Shown: positions 12,901-24,381 of the stretch, in pieces | Layout: each line of letters starts with the position of its first letter | Numbering within the stretch: position 1 is the first letter of the stretch | NCBI GenBank assembly: GCA_029204225.1 | Contig: CM055111.1 | Span: 20,589,003-20,653,002, forward strand | Length of the DNA stretch: 64,000 nucleotides | From: Diphasiastrum complanatum | Lineage: Eukaryota > Streptophyta > Lycopodiopsida > Lycopodiales > Lycopodiaceae | Reading direction: 5' to 3' | The notes under the pieces: generated by a model | Told to the model about the DNA's origin: nothing | The model's input: only the letters and a program-made list of their open reading frames with translations | Databases searched by the model: none | Program-made: the position numbers and the translations under genes

Positions 12901-15900
12901 CAAAAATCATCTCCAGAACCAATCCTCTAGAACCTAAGTCCAGTCGGCTCGCTGCTACGATGCCACTGTGTAAACTCATGGCTAGCTACCATCTGGCGCA
13001 ATGCAAGTCGAACCTAAAGCAACCACTCCAACATGATGAAGTGGTAGGCAAAGCGTGTGAATGTTGGCTTCTTCAAATCCAACAGGCTATATGTCCTGAA
13101 CAGGGGAGGGCCCTACTCTTCCTGTGACCAGGAAGATGGCACTAGATGTGATGGTGTCAGAGGAGGCCTCCTATTTCATGCATCAAAAGATCAATGCAAT
13201 GTGCTGCACACGAGGTCCATAAAATAGCAGGATAGTCCCTCTCCAAAAGCTCACCCATAGCATTGTCGGCGACCACCTACACCACATATTGCGCCCCCAC
13301 CTCAATGACTGTTGCATGTATATGCTCATAGATAAACTCACACTTCAACAACACCACCTTGGGAAGCATCCACACCCCTGAGAAATACAGTGCCCAACGA
13401 ACATGAAACCAAGATGTTGATAATAGGCCTACACCTAATATCAGTCCACCCATCCGATAGAATAGAGCAACCATATGTGGCCCAGGCATGTCATATGGGG
13501 CTAAGCTCTCTCATGATGCATGCATGCTCCTCTCTCGAATGGCGAGTATAAAGAGTGCATGTGGGGGGTCTCCAAGTGGCATCACAAGCTACAACCTCTC
13601 TCATCATGTCACGGAAGGTGGTGGTGTCGGCCAAGGCAAATGCAAGCATCCACTATGAAAAAAGTTGGCGTGTAATGGCTGCCTCATGGTGTGTCCACTA
13701 CCACCCTGTAGGCATGGCCCATTAATATCTACCCGCCCTGTCCTGTGTAGGTGCATGTAGTCGTGGCCTGACTCTAGGCCGTGCGTGTGCTCCACCCTCC
13801 CATCACCTCCCATAGTCATCATAGGAACTGCCGCCTCTGCTGAACCTGGGCCACTCCCCTCAAGAGGCCCTCCCCCAACTAACTCCCTTGATGGAAAAGC
13901 CTCTCCTGTAGATGACGGCCCTACTGCTATTGCTGATGGTGGCCGTAGTGGGCCTGCCTCTGTCAATGAGTCCATGATGGCCCTGCTACTGATGGACTAG
14001 GCCGTGATAGCCCTGCTGCTGTTGATAGACGCCATGATGGACCTGCTGTTAATGAACCAGGCTGCAAGGTACTGATGCACTAGGCCGTGATGGCCCTGCG
14101 CCAAAAGGTCTACCGCTAATACATGCCCTTGATCCTGTGCCAATGGAATCTAGCCGCCCACCAATCTATACCCTGGGCCCAGTCGCTGCTGCTCCTCCAT
14201 ATGTGCTTAATAAGCGCTCTTAATGAGGTGCAGGAACTGCCACACATGGGGCAATGCTCATGGTCTGCCCATCTGGCCTGGTCAAACCAAGCAACTGTGC
14301 TCTGATCCTTGTCGTCATGCTGCAAAGGGTAGCACTGCAAAACAAGCAACGCCATGTGCGTGCACCTGAACCTGTAAAAACTACAAGGGATCCACCTCCG
14401 CCCACACGCCCTTGTCCCACCACAGGCACGGCTATAGAAACCCTCAAGACGCTATAAAAAAGGTCAAAAACTCAATGGAAAGTGGATACGTGGAAAAAGG
14501 GAGGCTTCTCTTTTAAATACAGGTAACAGTACCAGCGCTCAAACAACTTCCAAACAAACTCACAAATGTAATGTTGCAGATGCTATTTTCTTTCCATTCA
14601 GGGGCCTACAATTATCCCTTCAATCAGAATGCACATAAATTTTGATACAACTCAAATGATACTAATACCCATGACTGCAAGAACCCTTACCTTTAGTGCT
14701 GTCTGCTTGCGCAAAAGGTCATTTGCTTTTATCATTACAGCTGTTACCCATGAAACTACGACCAAACCTGCTAACAACGCAGATGAATACAAAAGAAGAT
14801 GTTCAGATGCATACTGCAAGAAAGCAAATCATGTTTCTTTCAAGCAAGCAAGATGAAAATCTAAGATCCTGAAATGGAATGATTTCATACATCATTTATA
14901 GGGCAGGCTGCCACAATTCATTACACAGGTCATTTTGGATAAAAAAGGTCAGGAGATTACTTGAGCACATGAACATACATTGAACAGCCAAATCATAATT
15001 AGAAGATGTCTGATTGCTAAACAACAACTCCTTTTGAAGATTACACAAATTCGAGCTGAACATAATGGCCTTGCTTTGTTATCTTCCAAATAAAAAAAAT
15101 ACTGACAAAAGATGCGATGAGAACGCATGTTAAATATTAAGAAGCGACTTGAGTTACTCTGCTCTGAAATTTTTCAACTACAGATGAACAGAAAAAATAT
15201 GAAAGTACAAACACTGCTGAATCATAGTCCGAAAAAAATTCATCTGGGAACGGACTGGAGAAGAGTTGACCTATAGCCTAAACTGCAATCAAATATATGG
15301 CCAACTAGAAATTGTAGTTATTGCTTACAAATAAGATGACATAGTTGTAAAATAAACATTTAGATGACAAACCTCTTATACACGCCCTTCATAATATCCA
15401 CAAAATCAATCACAAATGTTAAAATAAAGCATTGTCACAGCTTTTCTTTTTGGCCAAAAGAATGTCTATAACCCACTTCCTTTAAAAAACAAATAGTGGT
15501 TACTGATGCTGCTGTCTTCTTAAGGAGGTTACTACTTGATATAGATCCACAACAAACTATGCACAAAGAAGGATAGCATATAAGAGACACGTGGGGCTAT
15601 TTTGGCTCCCAGAACCACGGGCGAAGTTATTAACAAACAAAAAATGATCACTGTTGAAATAAGCAATAAAGCATTTTTCTGCTACATAGCCAGATAGATT
15701 TGTGGAAAAGCCAAAAATCATGAAAATTCTAGCTTATCAGAATTAGAGATTGTTCATACCTTGCAGGTGCTCGCGAACAAAAACAATCAGCAGCAATACT
15801 GTGAAGGGCAAGACTTGCTCAATCCATCTGGAAAAAGGTTGAAAGTCATATCTTTGTGTGACTGCCTCTCTGTTGTTGCTGACCGCACCTGCGTCAGAGC

Positions 15901-16312
15901 CTTCAAAACCCTCGATGTTGACAGAACGTGGACTTGCTGATGGACTTGCCGGAGTATCACCCCCCATCGTTCTATGTGACTGTGAAGATGGTGGTGAATC
16001 AGCAGATGAATCTTCAAGTGCATTTCTGCCATGGGAAAAGGCAAAGCCTGCATTTCTTCTAATCTGCTCCTGCTCCCCAATTATCCTGATTGCAACCTCT
16101 GCTGCACTATCCCCTACACGCTCACCATTCACGGAAGAAACCCCAGAATCCAGCTCAGAGTAGTGAGATCTACCACGTATAAGACCTGAAAGCGACTCCA
16201 AAAGAATAGGTAAAGGAGAAGGAAGGTTTATAGACAGATGTTCCCCAAATCTTCGATAGGCACTACTTCTGTGGCCCTCAGAAACATGGCCTTCCATAGC
16301 CGATTGAGGCAT
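2563..16312 (-). CDS. RNFT-type multi-pass membrane RING E3 ligase (8 coding exons)
   Basis: Predicted membrane-embedded E3 ubiquitin ligase. Coding exons in transcription order are 16312-15760, 14767-14691, 11858-11690, 11535-11447, 11273-11109, 10761-10684, 3082-2979 and 2668-2563. All junctions are GT-AG and phase-compatible, and they sum to 1341 bp (446 aa plus stop). The N-terminal ~165 residues are polar and Ser-rich. Residues ~165-350 carry hydrophobic membrane segments ([35 protein letters not shown]). A C3HC4 RING follows at ~385-422 ([17 protein letters not shown]), with all eight zinc ligands present. The C terminus ends [13 protein letters not shown]. Exon order and sequence match the RNFT1/RNFT2 family from my knowledge of it. 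The start is the first ATG of the N-terminal exon; an in-frame ATG five codons later (16297) is an alternative. Intron 6 is 7601 bp and intron 2 is 2832 bp, both holding hAT transposons. The E-F donor is GTTGCA, slightly atypical. The substrate is unknown. Confidence 0.93.
3640..3689. repeat. (CT)25 microsatellite
   Basis: Uninterrupted CT dinucleotides inside intron 6 of the RING gene. Long Ser-Leu and Arg-Glu reading frames across it are artefacts of the repeat. Confidence 0.97.
3690..3957. repeat. GC-rich minisatellite
   Basis: Strongly G+C-rich block directly downstream of the (CT)n tract, built from degenerate GGCCGCGTCGGG/AGGGAGGGCG-like units. It ends in a near-perfect tandem pair with a 53-bp period (3851-3903 and 3904-3950, each starting CAGGGAGGGGCCAGACAGGG). 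The surrounding intron is AT-rich, so the composition shift is abrupt. Long Arg/Gly- and Pro/Cys-rich reading frames here look like compositional artefacts. Confidence 0.8.
4338..4372. repeat. Poly-G plus (GA)n tract
   Basis: A run of about 15 G residues followed by GA dinucleotides, inside intron 6 of the RING gene. Confidence 0.85.
4590..7240 (+). mobile_element. Decayed hAT transposon, copy 1 (BED-DUF659-HATC)
   Basis: Non-functional plant hAT transposase gene inserted in intron 6 of the RING gene, antisense to the host. In order: a start codon at 5250; a BED-type zinc finger around 5340-5410 (WRCLHCGG, later HLL and C, read in a shifted frame); an Ala/Gly/Ser-rich linker; an N-terminal transposase segment near 5995 ([17 protein letters not shown], then [10 protein letters not shown]); a DUF659 core at about 6395-6570 ([32 protein letters not shown]); [15 protein letters not shown]; an intron-like gap (about 6674-6783); and a truncated C-terminal dimerisation block ending SASACERN near 7220. 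Several stops and frameshifts occur, and TDN is changed to TGN. Terminal inverted repeats were not found, so the ends are approximate. Confidence 0.87.
4600..5110 (+). repeat. Degenerate ~130-bp tandem repeats at the hAT 5' side
   Basis: Three to four diverged units share the order ATGCCT..AGACTC, GGTTT, TCCTTGGTGAAAG, TGCCCTAA, ATCCATGTGTTTTTGGCCCT. Clear matches lie near 4600-4700, 4745-4870 and 4915-5030, with a weaker one after 5045. A related unit precedes hAT copy 2 (about 7720-7875). They sit just upstream of the transposase start, where hAT elements often carry subterminal repeats. Confidence 0.65.
7720..9650 (+). mobile_element. hAT transposon copy 2, internally deleted
   Basis: Same family and orientation as copy 1, lying just downstream of it in the same intron. 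After one subterminal-repeat unit, the start codon at 7911 opens [15 protein letters not shown], followed by a BED finger ([16 protein letters not shown], about 7995-8045). Roughly 450 bp of unrelated sequence (about 8045-8495) interrupts the finger. It resumes with GPDGRA and [11 protein letters not shown], then a long Ala/Gly/Pro/Ser linker (8660-9000). The FFYECGIPF motif occurs at about 9118. The DUF659 core and most of the dimerisation domain are missing: the frame passes straight to [13 protein letters not shown] and a basic C-terminal tail (to about 9585). A 13-base G run interrupts it. It cannot encode a transposase. Confidence 0.8.
9721..9763. repeat. (GA)n microsatellite
   Basis: About 21 GA units in intron 6 of the RING gene, flanked by short GGTT/CAGTATGGTT repeats. 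Confidence 0.95.
9876..9928. repeat. (GA)n microsatellite
   Basis: About 26 GA units. This is the second tract of the same motif within 160 bp, consistent with local duplication of the TATGGTT...(GA)n block. Confidence 0.95.
10050..10483. mobile_element. Small hAT-type non-autonomous element remnant
   Basis: Two direct copies (about 10058-10190 and 10302-10446) share a block from TACAGATGTAATGCTCTTAATT through AGCTTTCAT.TGATAC.CATATTGACC to a palindrome-rich end made of CCAGAAACGCGTTTCTGG-like units. The right edge CAGTGCAACTATG (10471-10483) is the inverse of the CATAGTTGCA terminus of the complete element at 63166-63926, and the AGCTTTCATCTGATACCCATATTG core is also shared. No matching left terminus was found, so it is truncated or rearranged. 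Confidence 0.65.
12050..14450 (-). mobile_element. Decayed hAT transposon, copy 3, near full length
   Basis: Minus-strand hAT transposase gene inside intron 2 of the RING gene, in the same orientation as the host. Reading on the minus strand: BED finger (TWRCLFC, then [10 protein letters not shown] and C, about 14365-14225) in which the usual ligand His appears to be Gln; a Gly/Pro-rich linker; an N-terminal segment near 13670 ([13 protein letters not shown]); the DUF659 start SDGWTDIR (about 13462-13435), [25 protein letters not shown] and CAAHCIDLL; and a well preserved C-terminal dimerisation block, [20 protein letters not shown], with [15 protein letters not shown] (about 12225-12075). 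Multiple stops and frameshifts mean no functional protein. The termini are not resolved. Confidence 0.87.
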
Positions 16313-17440
16313 AATCTCACAAATATAAACAATGTTTCCAAAATAAATCCAGGTTATGCGTTGCAATTTTCCATCAGTGCTAGCCGTGTACGGCACAAGA
16401 CCAATCACATAATCTTCGGCAAGACAAACGAATCGGAATCACTCAAGTCTTCGGTGAGAAGCTTCCAAGCTCCATGTCCAGATGCAGTAGTTCTTCCTAC
16501 TCTTCGTCTCATGCAAAACAAATCATTGCCCTAGCAGAAGACGAAAGCAGGCAAACCTCTAAAGTAAGGCAAACGTGAGCTGAGAAGATACGCTTTACAG
16601 CAGAATGTCAAAATAGCACCAGTGGATCCACTCCAAAAAAAAAGGCTGAAATCATGATGAACTATTACTTATAATTCACCGAAGTGCAAAATTGCTTACA
16701 TACACATGCCTTCAAGCGGTTTCAGAAGCAATTGTGAGAAAAAGAAATTCCTCGCTCTGCAAGCGGAATGCAACCAACCTTCACATGAGTGATCGCCGTT
16801 CCATCCTTAAAGCTTCAAAACCTGGATCGGAACTGCTTCTCACAAGTTGATAGGGGAAGTCAAAAACCTCACCCCTGTCCAAAAGCCGCACCACCTATAT
16901 GTAAAGATCGCAATACCCTTAACCGCAAAGACGCAGCAACGTCATGTTTCTGATAAATTTGCTCTCAAACATGACAGAACCTTCCGCAAGAATGCCAAAT
17001 ATGCAATACAACTATTTAACTGCAAAAGCGCGGCAACTTCATGTTCCTGTTCATTTTACCCTCAACTATAGCCAAAACGTCACGTTTCTGGTAATTGTAC
17101 TCTCAAAAATAGGCGAAACTTTCACAGTTCTTGATAATTTTACTCTTAAGAATAAGAGCAGCTCTCAGAATTCACCTGAATGCCAAATATGGATGGAGAC
17201 GAAGCTGCTACCAGATCCAGAAATAGCCAGAGATGGCACGATCGTTGCATCAAAGGCTTGAAATCTTCAACCGGCGCTTGCTTCTCCTGCTGCTGCTGCT
17301 TCTCCTTCTGCCTTTCCTTCGATCGACGCACTCGCTCGGTTCCTATGCCATGGAATGCTGAAGAATAATAGAAAAGAAAGGAGAGAAGACGAAGCAAAGA
17401 AAACAGGGAAAATTGGAGCTTAAGGGGCACGAAATCTCCT
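16313..17440 (-). other. Probable 5'UTR exon and leader intron of the RING gene
   Basis: Upstream of the start codon, a minus-strand segment (about 17430-17177) looks like a non-coding first exon. It is followed by a GT donor (CATTCAG/GTGAATTCT, intron starting 17175). Possible acceptors lie just before the start ATG (TTTATATTTGTGAG, about 16315-16328). Open frames run through the segment, but nothing resembles a protein of the family. Exact ends, and any further leader exon near 16.4-16.8 kb, need transcript data. Confidence 0.4.
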
Positions 17441-17510
17441 CACCACGCCCCACTTGGATGCTTGCCACGCGTCAAGATCGGCACTCAAAATTCTAACATC
17501 TTGCTATGAA

Positions 17511-17516
17511 CACGTG
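17511..17516. promoter_or_regulatory. G-box (CACGTG) upstream of the RING gene
   Basis: A CACGTGGC core lies about 80 bp upstream of the likely first exon. G-boxes bind bZIP and bHLH factors in plants. A related CCACGCGTC lies at about 17465. The assignment rests on motif and position only. Confidence 0.35.
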
Positions 17517-17519
17517 GCA

Positions 17520-19258
17520 TTATTTGAATGCTTCTGATATAGATCCAACGGTGGCGGGACTAAGACCATGGCCTGCCACTGACATACCTCCGAGAATGGA
17601 GAGATATTATTATGGGATATTATGAGTTTTTATTATTAATATTAGAAAAATAAAATCCTAAAGTGAGTGGTGGTTTGCGTAAACTCATGGCAAAACTATA
17701 AATAATTGGTTTTTTTTTCAAATAATTGGTTTTCTTTGTGGTAAGAAAATTAGGATGAGTGTATTTTATTAATTATTTTATCACCCTTAAATGGTGCTGG
17801 TGGTGACGCTAATAATGGAAAGGGGTGGGTCTGCGCCCTTTTTTCTTTTTGAAATTTTTTTACATGCAGCTTTCGAATGTAGAAAGGTGCATGTTAAAGA
17901 TTTTACTTTTTTGACACGCACCTTTTGCGATAAAAGTGCATGTAAAAAAAACTACAGCAAAAAAAACACTAAAAAAAAAGTTAAAACTTAAATTACGACA
18001 GGGAAAGACTCCTCCTCGAGGCATTTTAAGGCCTTTTCTATGTTATTTCAATGAGAAATAACTACACAAACTCTAAAAAGAGAAAATATTAGTTGAACCT
18101 TTTTTTGCACTCCCAAAAGGGGGGGGGAGATTGCCAAGGTTTCGTAAAAGCACTTTTCTAAGTAAAAGCACCTTTCTAAGAAGGGGGAGAGAGGGCCATA
18201 GTTTTGTAAAGCACTTGTCTAAGGTGAATTTGAAAAGCCAATCTTTTTTCTAGAGTCAAAATGTTGAAGCCAAGCAAGATTGTTTTTATTTTTTGATTTA
18301 GGGTTGGAGCCTTTTTAGGTTTTGCATTTGAGAGAGAGAGAGAGAGAGAGACCTAAAACCTAAGTGTAAAACTAGCGCTTTAAGATATAAGAGAGTTGTG
18401 GTAAGTTGCAAAGGCCTTGCCATGATAGTGATGTTTTTCTTGAAAATGTATGAAAATATTTTTTGTCATAAAAGACTCTATACAAGGCCATGAGTTATTC
18501 TCAAAAACCAATTGTCTTATAGCAGAGTTGACATTTTTTTTTCTTATATGAACATTGATTTAAATTGTCCACCACAAGGGTGGAATGTATCAGGTAATGT
18601 CCATTGCGAGAGTCATTACCACATACAATTTGGGACTCACACTCAAGTGGCAGAGGCCACAAGTTGCCCGAGGACCACATTGTATGCGGTAATGGCCTGA
18701 CCAATGAAACATTACCACACGTAATTGCATTTGGGAGGAAATATTGGGCAGCTTTCTCAAACATTTTTTTTTCTAAAATGACCAAGATTTTATGGGACCT
18801 ACAGTATGCAATATAATATAGGCCCCAAAAAGGCCTAAAATTCTAACCAAAGGCAATTACGATATATTGCAGCTAGATATTACAGCTTGTACTTTGTATA
18901 TATTTCTTAATCTATGGTTAGATTTTCGAGAGAGAAAAAAATAAAGCAATTACGATATGATAATATTCAAAAACATGTATTAAATGAGTTTGTGAATGCA
19001 AATCTATAATTTTCATCAATGTTCATGTTAATGATTCATGATTTTTTTTTCCTCTCTTAAAATGTATAGTGAAGTCAACAAATATTTGAATGATCATTAC
19101 ACATTCATGATATCAATTTATGATGTTGATGTTAATCATATTAATGAATCATATAATAGTCACGATATTTGTTAACGATGTTTTAGCATTCCACAAAATT
19201 TATTGAGTAATCGAATTACTTTATTGGATGAAATTTTAGTCTAGTATTTGATAACATC
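17520..19258. other. Intergenic AT-rich stretch
   Basis: No coding exon recognised. It contains a G-run (18119-18127), a short (GA)11 tract (18331-18352) and AT-rich sequence with repeated TTCATGAT/ATTAATGA-like words (about 18960-19200) that recall the A/T repeats at 31.4-31.9 kb. Those lie on the other side of the Gypsy insertion, so both belong to one pre-insertion AT-rich tract. Confidence 0.45.
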
Positions 19259-19383
19259 GTCCATGTTACATACCTATGTAACTAGCAGTACTTCATACCC
19301 CTAACAGTCCATTTAGTGTTGGGGGCTATATGGCAAGGTACCCTTAGGATTAAGGGTATGTGCCCTTGGATAAGGACAGACAA

Positions 19384-20065
19384 TGTTAAAAATTCACAAT
19401 TCTAGCTTGACTAGTTTTGGTCATATGACTTGTAAATAGTTAGATGGTCATGATGTGGCTTGTCACACGTGCCAAATAGCATAGGATTCCATTCATAAGG
19501 ATGTTGTCAAGTAGACCTAAGTGTTAGAACCTTTGGAATGAGTCCAAATTATGCTTAGATACAAGGGAGAAAAAATAGGAGCTATTTTTGGTAATTTTTG
19601 CATTGTTGAGAGATCTCCAAGATTCCAACCTTAACTTGGTAGGGATGAAAGATCCGCCAAAATTAGCATTAGGGATAGGTTTAGGGCTACTCATACCTGC
19701 CCAAAACCGTGATGGATCATGTATATATAGGTGATGATATCTCACCAAAATCAATCAAGCAATTTCATGATTTTTCTCTCATAATGGTGCAATTGCTCTC
19801 TATGTTCATAATTGTTTGAGTACTTGTGATTACTAATGATTATAGGATTGAATGTAGGTCTGGTGTACAGTACTCAGACTGTGGGAGGCCGTACTTTCAC
19901 ACGTGTGAAGCCTTCTTCAAGGATTTGGGCCATTTAGTGAGGTTCAAGCATAGATTTTTGATGGATTTTGATGGTTCAACTTGTGCTAATCTTATGAAAT
20001 CATAATCAATTGTTTCCCTCATCATTTCAAGTGTTTTAGGATCCTTATTTGCTGTAATTTTTACA
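19384..20065 (+). repeat. Copia-1 5' LTR with TATA box
   Basis: 682-bp LTR. A TATATATA box (19722-19729) lies in the U3 region and probably directs element transcription. The 3' LTR carries the same box. Confidence 0.94.
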
Positions 20066-20077
20066 TGGTATCAGAGC
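20066..20077 (+). other. Copia-1 primer binding site
   Basis: TGGTATCAGAGC directly abuts the 5' LTR end (TTTTTACA). It is complementary to the 3' end of plant initiator tRNA-Met, the usual primer for Copia minus-strand synthesis. Confidence 0.93.
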
Positions 20078-20842
20078 CTAAAGGCTGGAATGAGCTAAAT
20101 CCTTGGTTTTCATTCAATTTGATCACAATTTTTGATCTAAATCTTGTGTAGATTGGATCTTAGCATCTAGTATTGATTCTAGAACTCAAAGTGAGTCAAA
20201 TACATTGGAGATTGGTGTTGTGTGACTTCATTTGCAGGTGTTTAGGTGTCTAAAACCAGAGGCAAAGTTGAATTCTCCAAGCATTGATTTCTAAGCAAGT
20301 TTTGGAGGTGATTTCATAGAGGAGGATTTCTAGCATTCAAGGAGAGGGAAGATCAGAGTTTTGGGGATTCTTCAAGGCTGTTCTAGGGTGTAGTAGGCAC
20401 CTCCTAAAGTGATTTAGGTTCAGTCCAACCATTGCTGGACTTATGCACCAAATTAGATCAATTTTTCATCAATTTTAATCATTTTTTGCTTGTGATTGGA
20501 TAGTAGATTGTGTTGCATCCTCATTAAGTTCCATTTAGATCTTTTACAAGTGATTTTGGAAGTATATTAGGTTGCTGAAATTCACTCTTGATCAGATCAT
20601 TTGGAATCTTTAATGTTCTTTATAGAAAGAGGGGCAATTTTACTAGTATTGTCTACTTCAATCAAGCAAGTGCATTGTTTCTAGTATTCTATGATTTGAT
20701 TTTGTTAGAGATCATTCTTAGATCTTTATAGGAAGTCTATTACTGATCTTTTCAGGTCCCTAAGAAGTGGGATAAGGTAGACCTTCAATCAAATCAATAG
20801 AAGTAACTTTCATTTGTGTCAAGTCCTTGATTAGGAGACTAG

Positions 20843-23800
20843 ATGGCATCTATAAATGCATATCTTTTGGATACTAATGAAAGGCTCAACAAAACTAACT
20901 ATTCCATATGGAAAGTTAGAATGGAATCCATCATGATCATGCAAGATCTGATGGAAATTGTAAATGGTAAGGAGAGTGAACCTATTCATCCTCAAGAAAA
21001 AGCCAAATACATCAAGAGGTGCAATGTTGCACTACATTGCATAAAAATGAATGTTGCAAATGAACTCTTAAGAGAGGTAGGAGATTGCACTTCAGCTCAA
21101 GATGCTTGGGAGACTTTGCAAAAGGTCTATGAATCCAAGAACCAAACTAGAATGTTAGCTTTGAAGAATCAAATCTATAGAAGCTATCAAAAGAAAGGAG
21201 AGAGTGCACATACTTTTGTCCTAAGAGTAAAGGAATTGAACAAAGAGCTAGCCTTCATAGGTGATCCTATCAAGGATGAAGAGCTTGTTCAACTCATATT
21301 GAATGGACTAAGCTTTGAATTTGACAATTTGGTTCAGGGATATGCAATTGTGGGTAAGCTACCCATACTTGAAGAACTCCAAGGCACACTCATGGTCGAG
21401 GAATCAAGAAGGAGCCAAATGCAAGAGAGGATGGATAGGCTTTCCATCCAAGGTGGAGATGACCAAGCTCTCTTCACCAAAGGCAAAGGCAAGTCCAAAT
21501 GCAAAGGATCAACATTCAAGAAGTCTACAAAGCTTGAGGATCAAGAAGGTGTTGGCCAAATGGTAGACAATGGTTTCAATGTTGACTTTGCTTCAAATGA
21601 ATGTTTCATCAAGAAGAAGGGTAAGATAGTGGCTAAGGGCACTAGATTTGGCAAACTTTATAAGTTGGATGAATTTGTGGATACTAATGTTGTCATGTTG
21701 GCCGAGAAGAGCAAGATATCTACCTTTACTTTATGGCACAAAAGACTTGGACATGTCAACTCGGGTTCCATGGAGGCTATGATCAAGGAGGAGTATGCTT
21801 TAGGCCTACCAAGGTCTATTGGGAAGGAAGACAAGGTTTGTGAAGCTTGTGCCTTATCCAAGGCACATAAGAAGGTGTTTCCTAACTCCATCACAAAGTC
21901 ATCTCATCCTCTTGAACTCATACACTCGGATGTGCACATTGCTAGCACCAAATCTAATGGAGGTTCATCCATGTTTTTAACCTTCATTGATGACTACTCA
22001 AGATATTGTTGGGTGTTCTTACTTTCCTTCAAGTCTCAAGTATTTGATACTTTTGTAAAGTTCAAGTTGTTTGTGGAAAAGCATCATAATCATAGCATCA
22101 AGATTCTTAGAAGTGACAATGGTGGAGAATTCATCTCCAATGAGTTCAAGGCCTTTTGTGAGGAGGAAGGGATCAAGAAAGAGACTTCTTGTCCTTACAC
22201 TCCTCAACAAAATGGAGTTGCTGAAAGAAGGAATAGAACATTATGTAAATGTTCTAAGGCTTTAAGATTAGATGCTTGTTTGCCCAAATCCTTTTGGGGT
22301 GAGTCTCTTGTATGTGCAAACTACTTGATGAATAGGGTGTCTTGCAAAGCAATTGAAGGCAAAACTCCTTATGAGATGTTGTATGGAAAGAAACCCAATC
22401 TTAATCACTTGAAAGTTTATGGGTGTATATGTTATGTGCATGTGCCATTGGAAACAAGAACCAAGGAGGATCCATCTTCCACAAGAGGGATCATGCTTGG
22501 ATATGCAAGCTCAAGCAAGGGCTACAAAGTCTATCTCTCATCCTTGAACAAATTTGTTGTTTCAAGGGATGTCATCTTTGATGAACATCATATGCATATG
22601 CTTGAAGAAGGCTCAAGTGCTCCAACAATCAAGAAGAAGATGGCCGAGGAGCAAGATCTTGGTTTTGAGGAGGAGCTCATGGAGGAGCAAGCACCAAACC
22701 CACCTATCACACCAAGGAGATCTTCAAGGGCAAAAGTGGAGCCATCAAGGCTCACATATCAAGGCAAAGGACAGCAAGTTGAGGGTATCTCATCCACTTC
22801 TTATGCTTTATCTAGTTTTGAAGAACCATCTAATGTTGAAGATGCATTGAACTCCAAAGAATGGTATAAAGCTATGTTGGATGAGTATGATGCCTTGATT
22901 GAGAATGAAACTTGGTTGCTTGTTGAGAGATCTCAAAGGAATGTAATAGGATGCAAGTGGGTCTTCAAGCTTAAGTTAAATGCAAATGGGAGTGTTAACA
23001 AACATAAAGCAAGATTAGTTGCAAAAGGTTATGCTCAAGAGAGAGGGATAGACTATGAGAAAACTTTTGCACCCGTGGCCAAGATGGTCACAATAAGGCT
23101 AATCATTGCACTTGCATCACATTTTGGATGGATTCTATGTCAAATGGATGTCTCTAATGCTTTCTTGAATGGTTTTTTGGAAGAGGATATCTATATGGAG
23201 CAGCCACAAGGGTTCATCAAGCATGGAATGGAGAAAAAAGTATGCCATCTCCAAAGAAGCATCTATGGCTTGAAGCAAGCCTCGAGATCTTGGATTTCAA
23301 GACTACATTGCTATCTTATTTCACTTTCTTTTGCTCAAAGTGAATATGATCCCACTCTTTACATTAAGTTTGATGATGTTGGTATTGTACTTTTACTCAT
23401 TTATGTAGATGACATCATCATTAGTGGAAATAGTGTTGATGGTATTGAAAAAATGAAGATAGATCTATCCTTAGAGTTCAAGATGGTAGATCTAGGGTGT
23501 CTTCACTTCATCTTAGGCATAGAAGTACTTAGAGGGTCTGATTTTATCTTTATAAGTCAAGTAAACTATGCTCAAAGTCTTTTGAAGAAGTTTAAGATGG
23601 AAGTATGCAAAAGTGTTGACACACCAATGGAGCAAGATGTAAAAGTGCCAAATGAAGATGATGAAAGATCCTTTATGGACATCACTTTGTTTAGGCAACT
23701 TATAGGTTCCTTAATGTGGATCACTATAACTAGACCAGATCTTAGCTTTAGTGTATGTAGGTTGAGCCAATCCATGTAAAAGCCATTGAATATCCATTGG

Positions 23801-24367
23801 AAAAAGGCTAAGAGGATTCTAAGATACATCTCGGGTACATTGGATTTTGGGATTCTATATAGAGGAGATGTGATTAACCTTCATGCATTTAGTGATTCAG
23901 ATTTTTCAGGGGACAAGAGGGATAGGAAATCAACAAGTGCCTATTCAACTTTCATAGGAGAAGGTGTGGTTTCATGGCTTTCAAAAAAGCAAGAAACTAT
24001 ATCTCTATCTTCAACCAAGGCCGAGTACAAAGCTTTGACAACCACTACAAAGGAGGTACTTTGGATCAAGAGATTATTGGTGGAGCTAAAGATCATGGAT
24101 TCAGAGGAGGCACCAATCATCTACAATGACAATATATCAGCCCAACACCTTGCATCTAACCCAATCTTCCATGCAAGATCTAAGCACATTGAGATATGCC
24201 ATCACTTTGTGAGAGAAATGGTGCAAGCCAAGGAGATTGCTTTGGAGCATGTTCCAAGCAATGAATGTGTAGCTGATCTACTTACTAAACCACTTCAAAA
24301 GACACCTTTTATGAAGTTCAGATCATCACTTGGAGTGATTAGTAAATCAATGATTGAACCAAGCTAG
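20843..24367 (+). pseudogene. Copia-1 gag-pol, one stop, lacks zinc knuckle and protease
   Basis: Polyprotein of one frame, 978 codons to a TAA at 23777-23779, then 195 further codons in the same frame to 24367. Order: Gag (residues ~1-215, MASINAYLLD...NYSIWKVRME), GAG-pre-integrase with a C..C finger (HKRLGH, CEACALSKAHK, ~295-350), integrase with D/D/E at about residues 363, 424 and 460 (IHSDVH, RSDNGGEF, NGVAERR), reverse transcriptase (~700-900, YVDDIIISGN), then RNase H after the stop (DSDFSGDKRDRKSTSAY). The stop looks like CAA to TAA in the context QSM*KPL. Between KLEDQEG and VGQMVDN the expected CCHC knuckle and DSGAS protease are absent in frame, a clean deletion compared with the related fragment at 39-40 kb. 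Confidence 0.94.
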
Positions 24368-24370
24368 ATA

Positions 24371-24381
24371 GTGAGGAGGAG
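24371..24381 (+). other. Copia-1 polypurine tract
   Basis: GTGAGGAGGAG sits immediately before the 3' LTR (TGTTAAAA), where plus-strand synthesis is primed. Confidence 0.8.
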
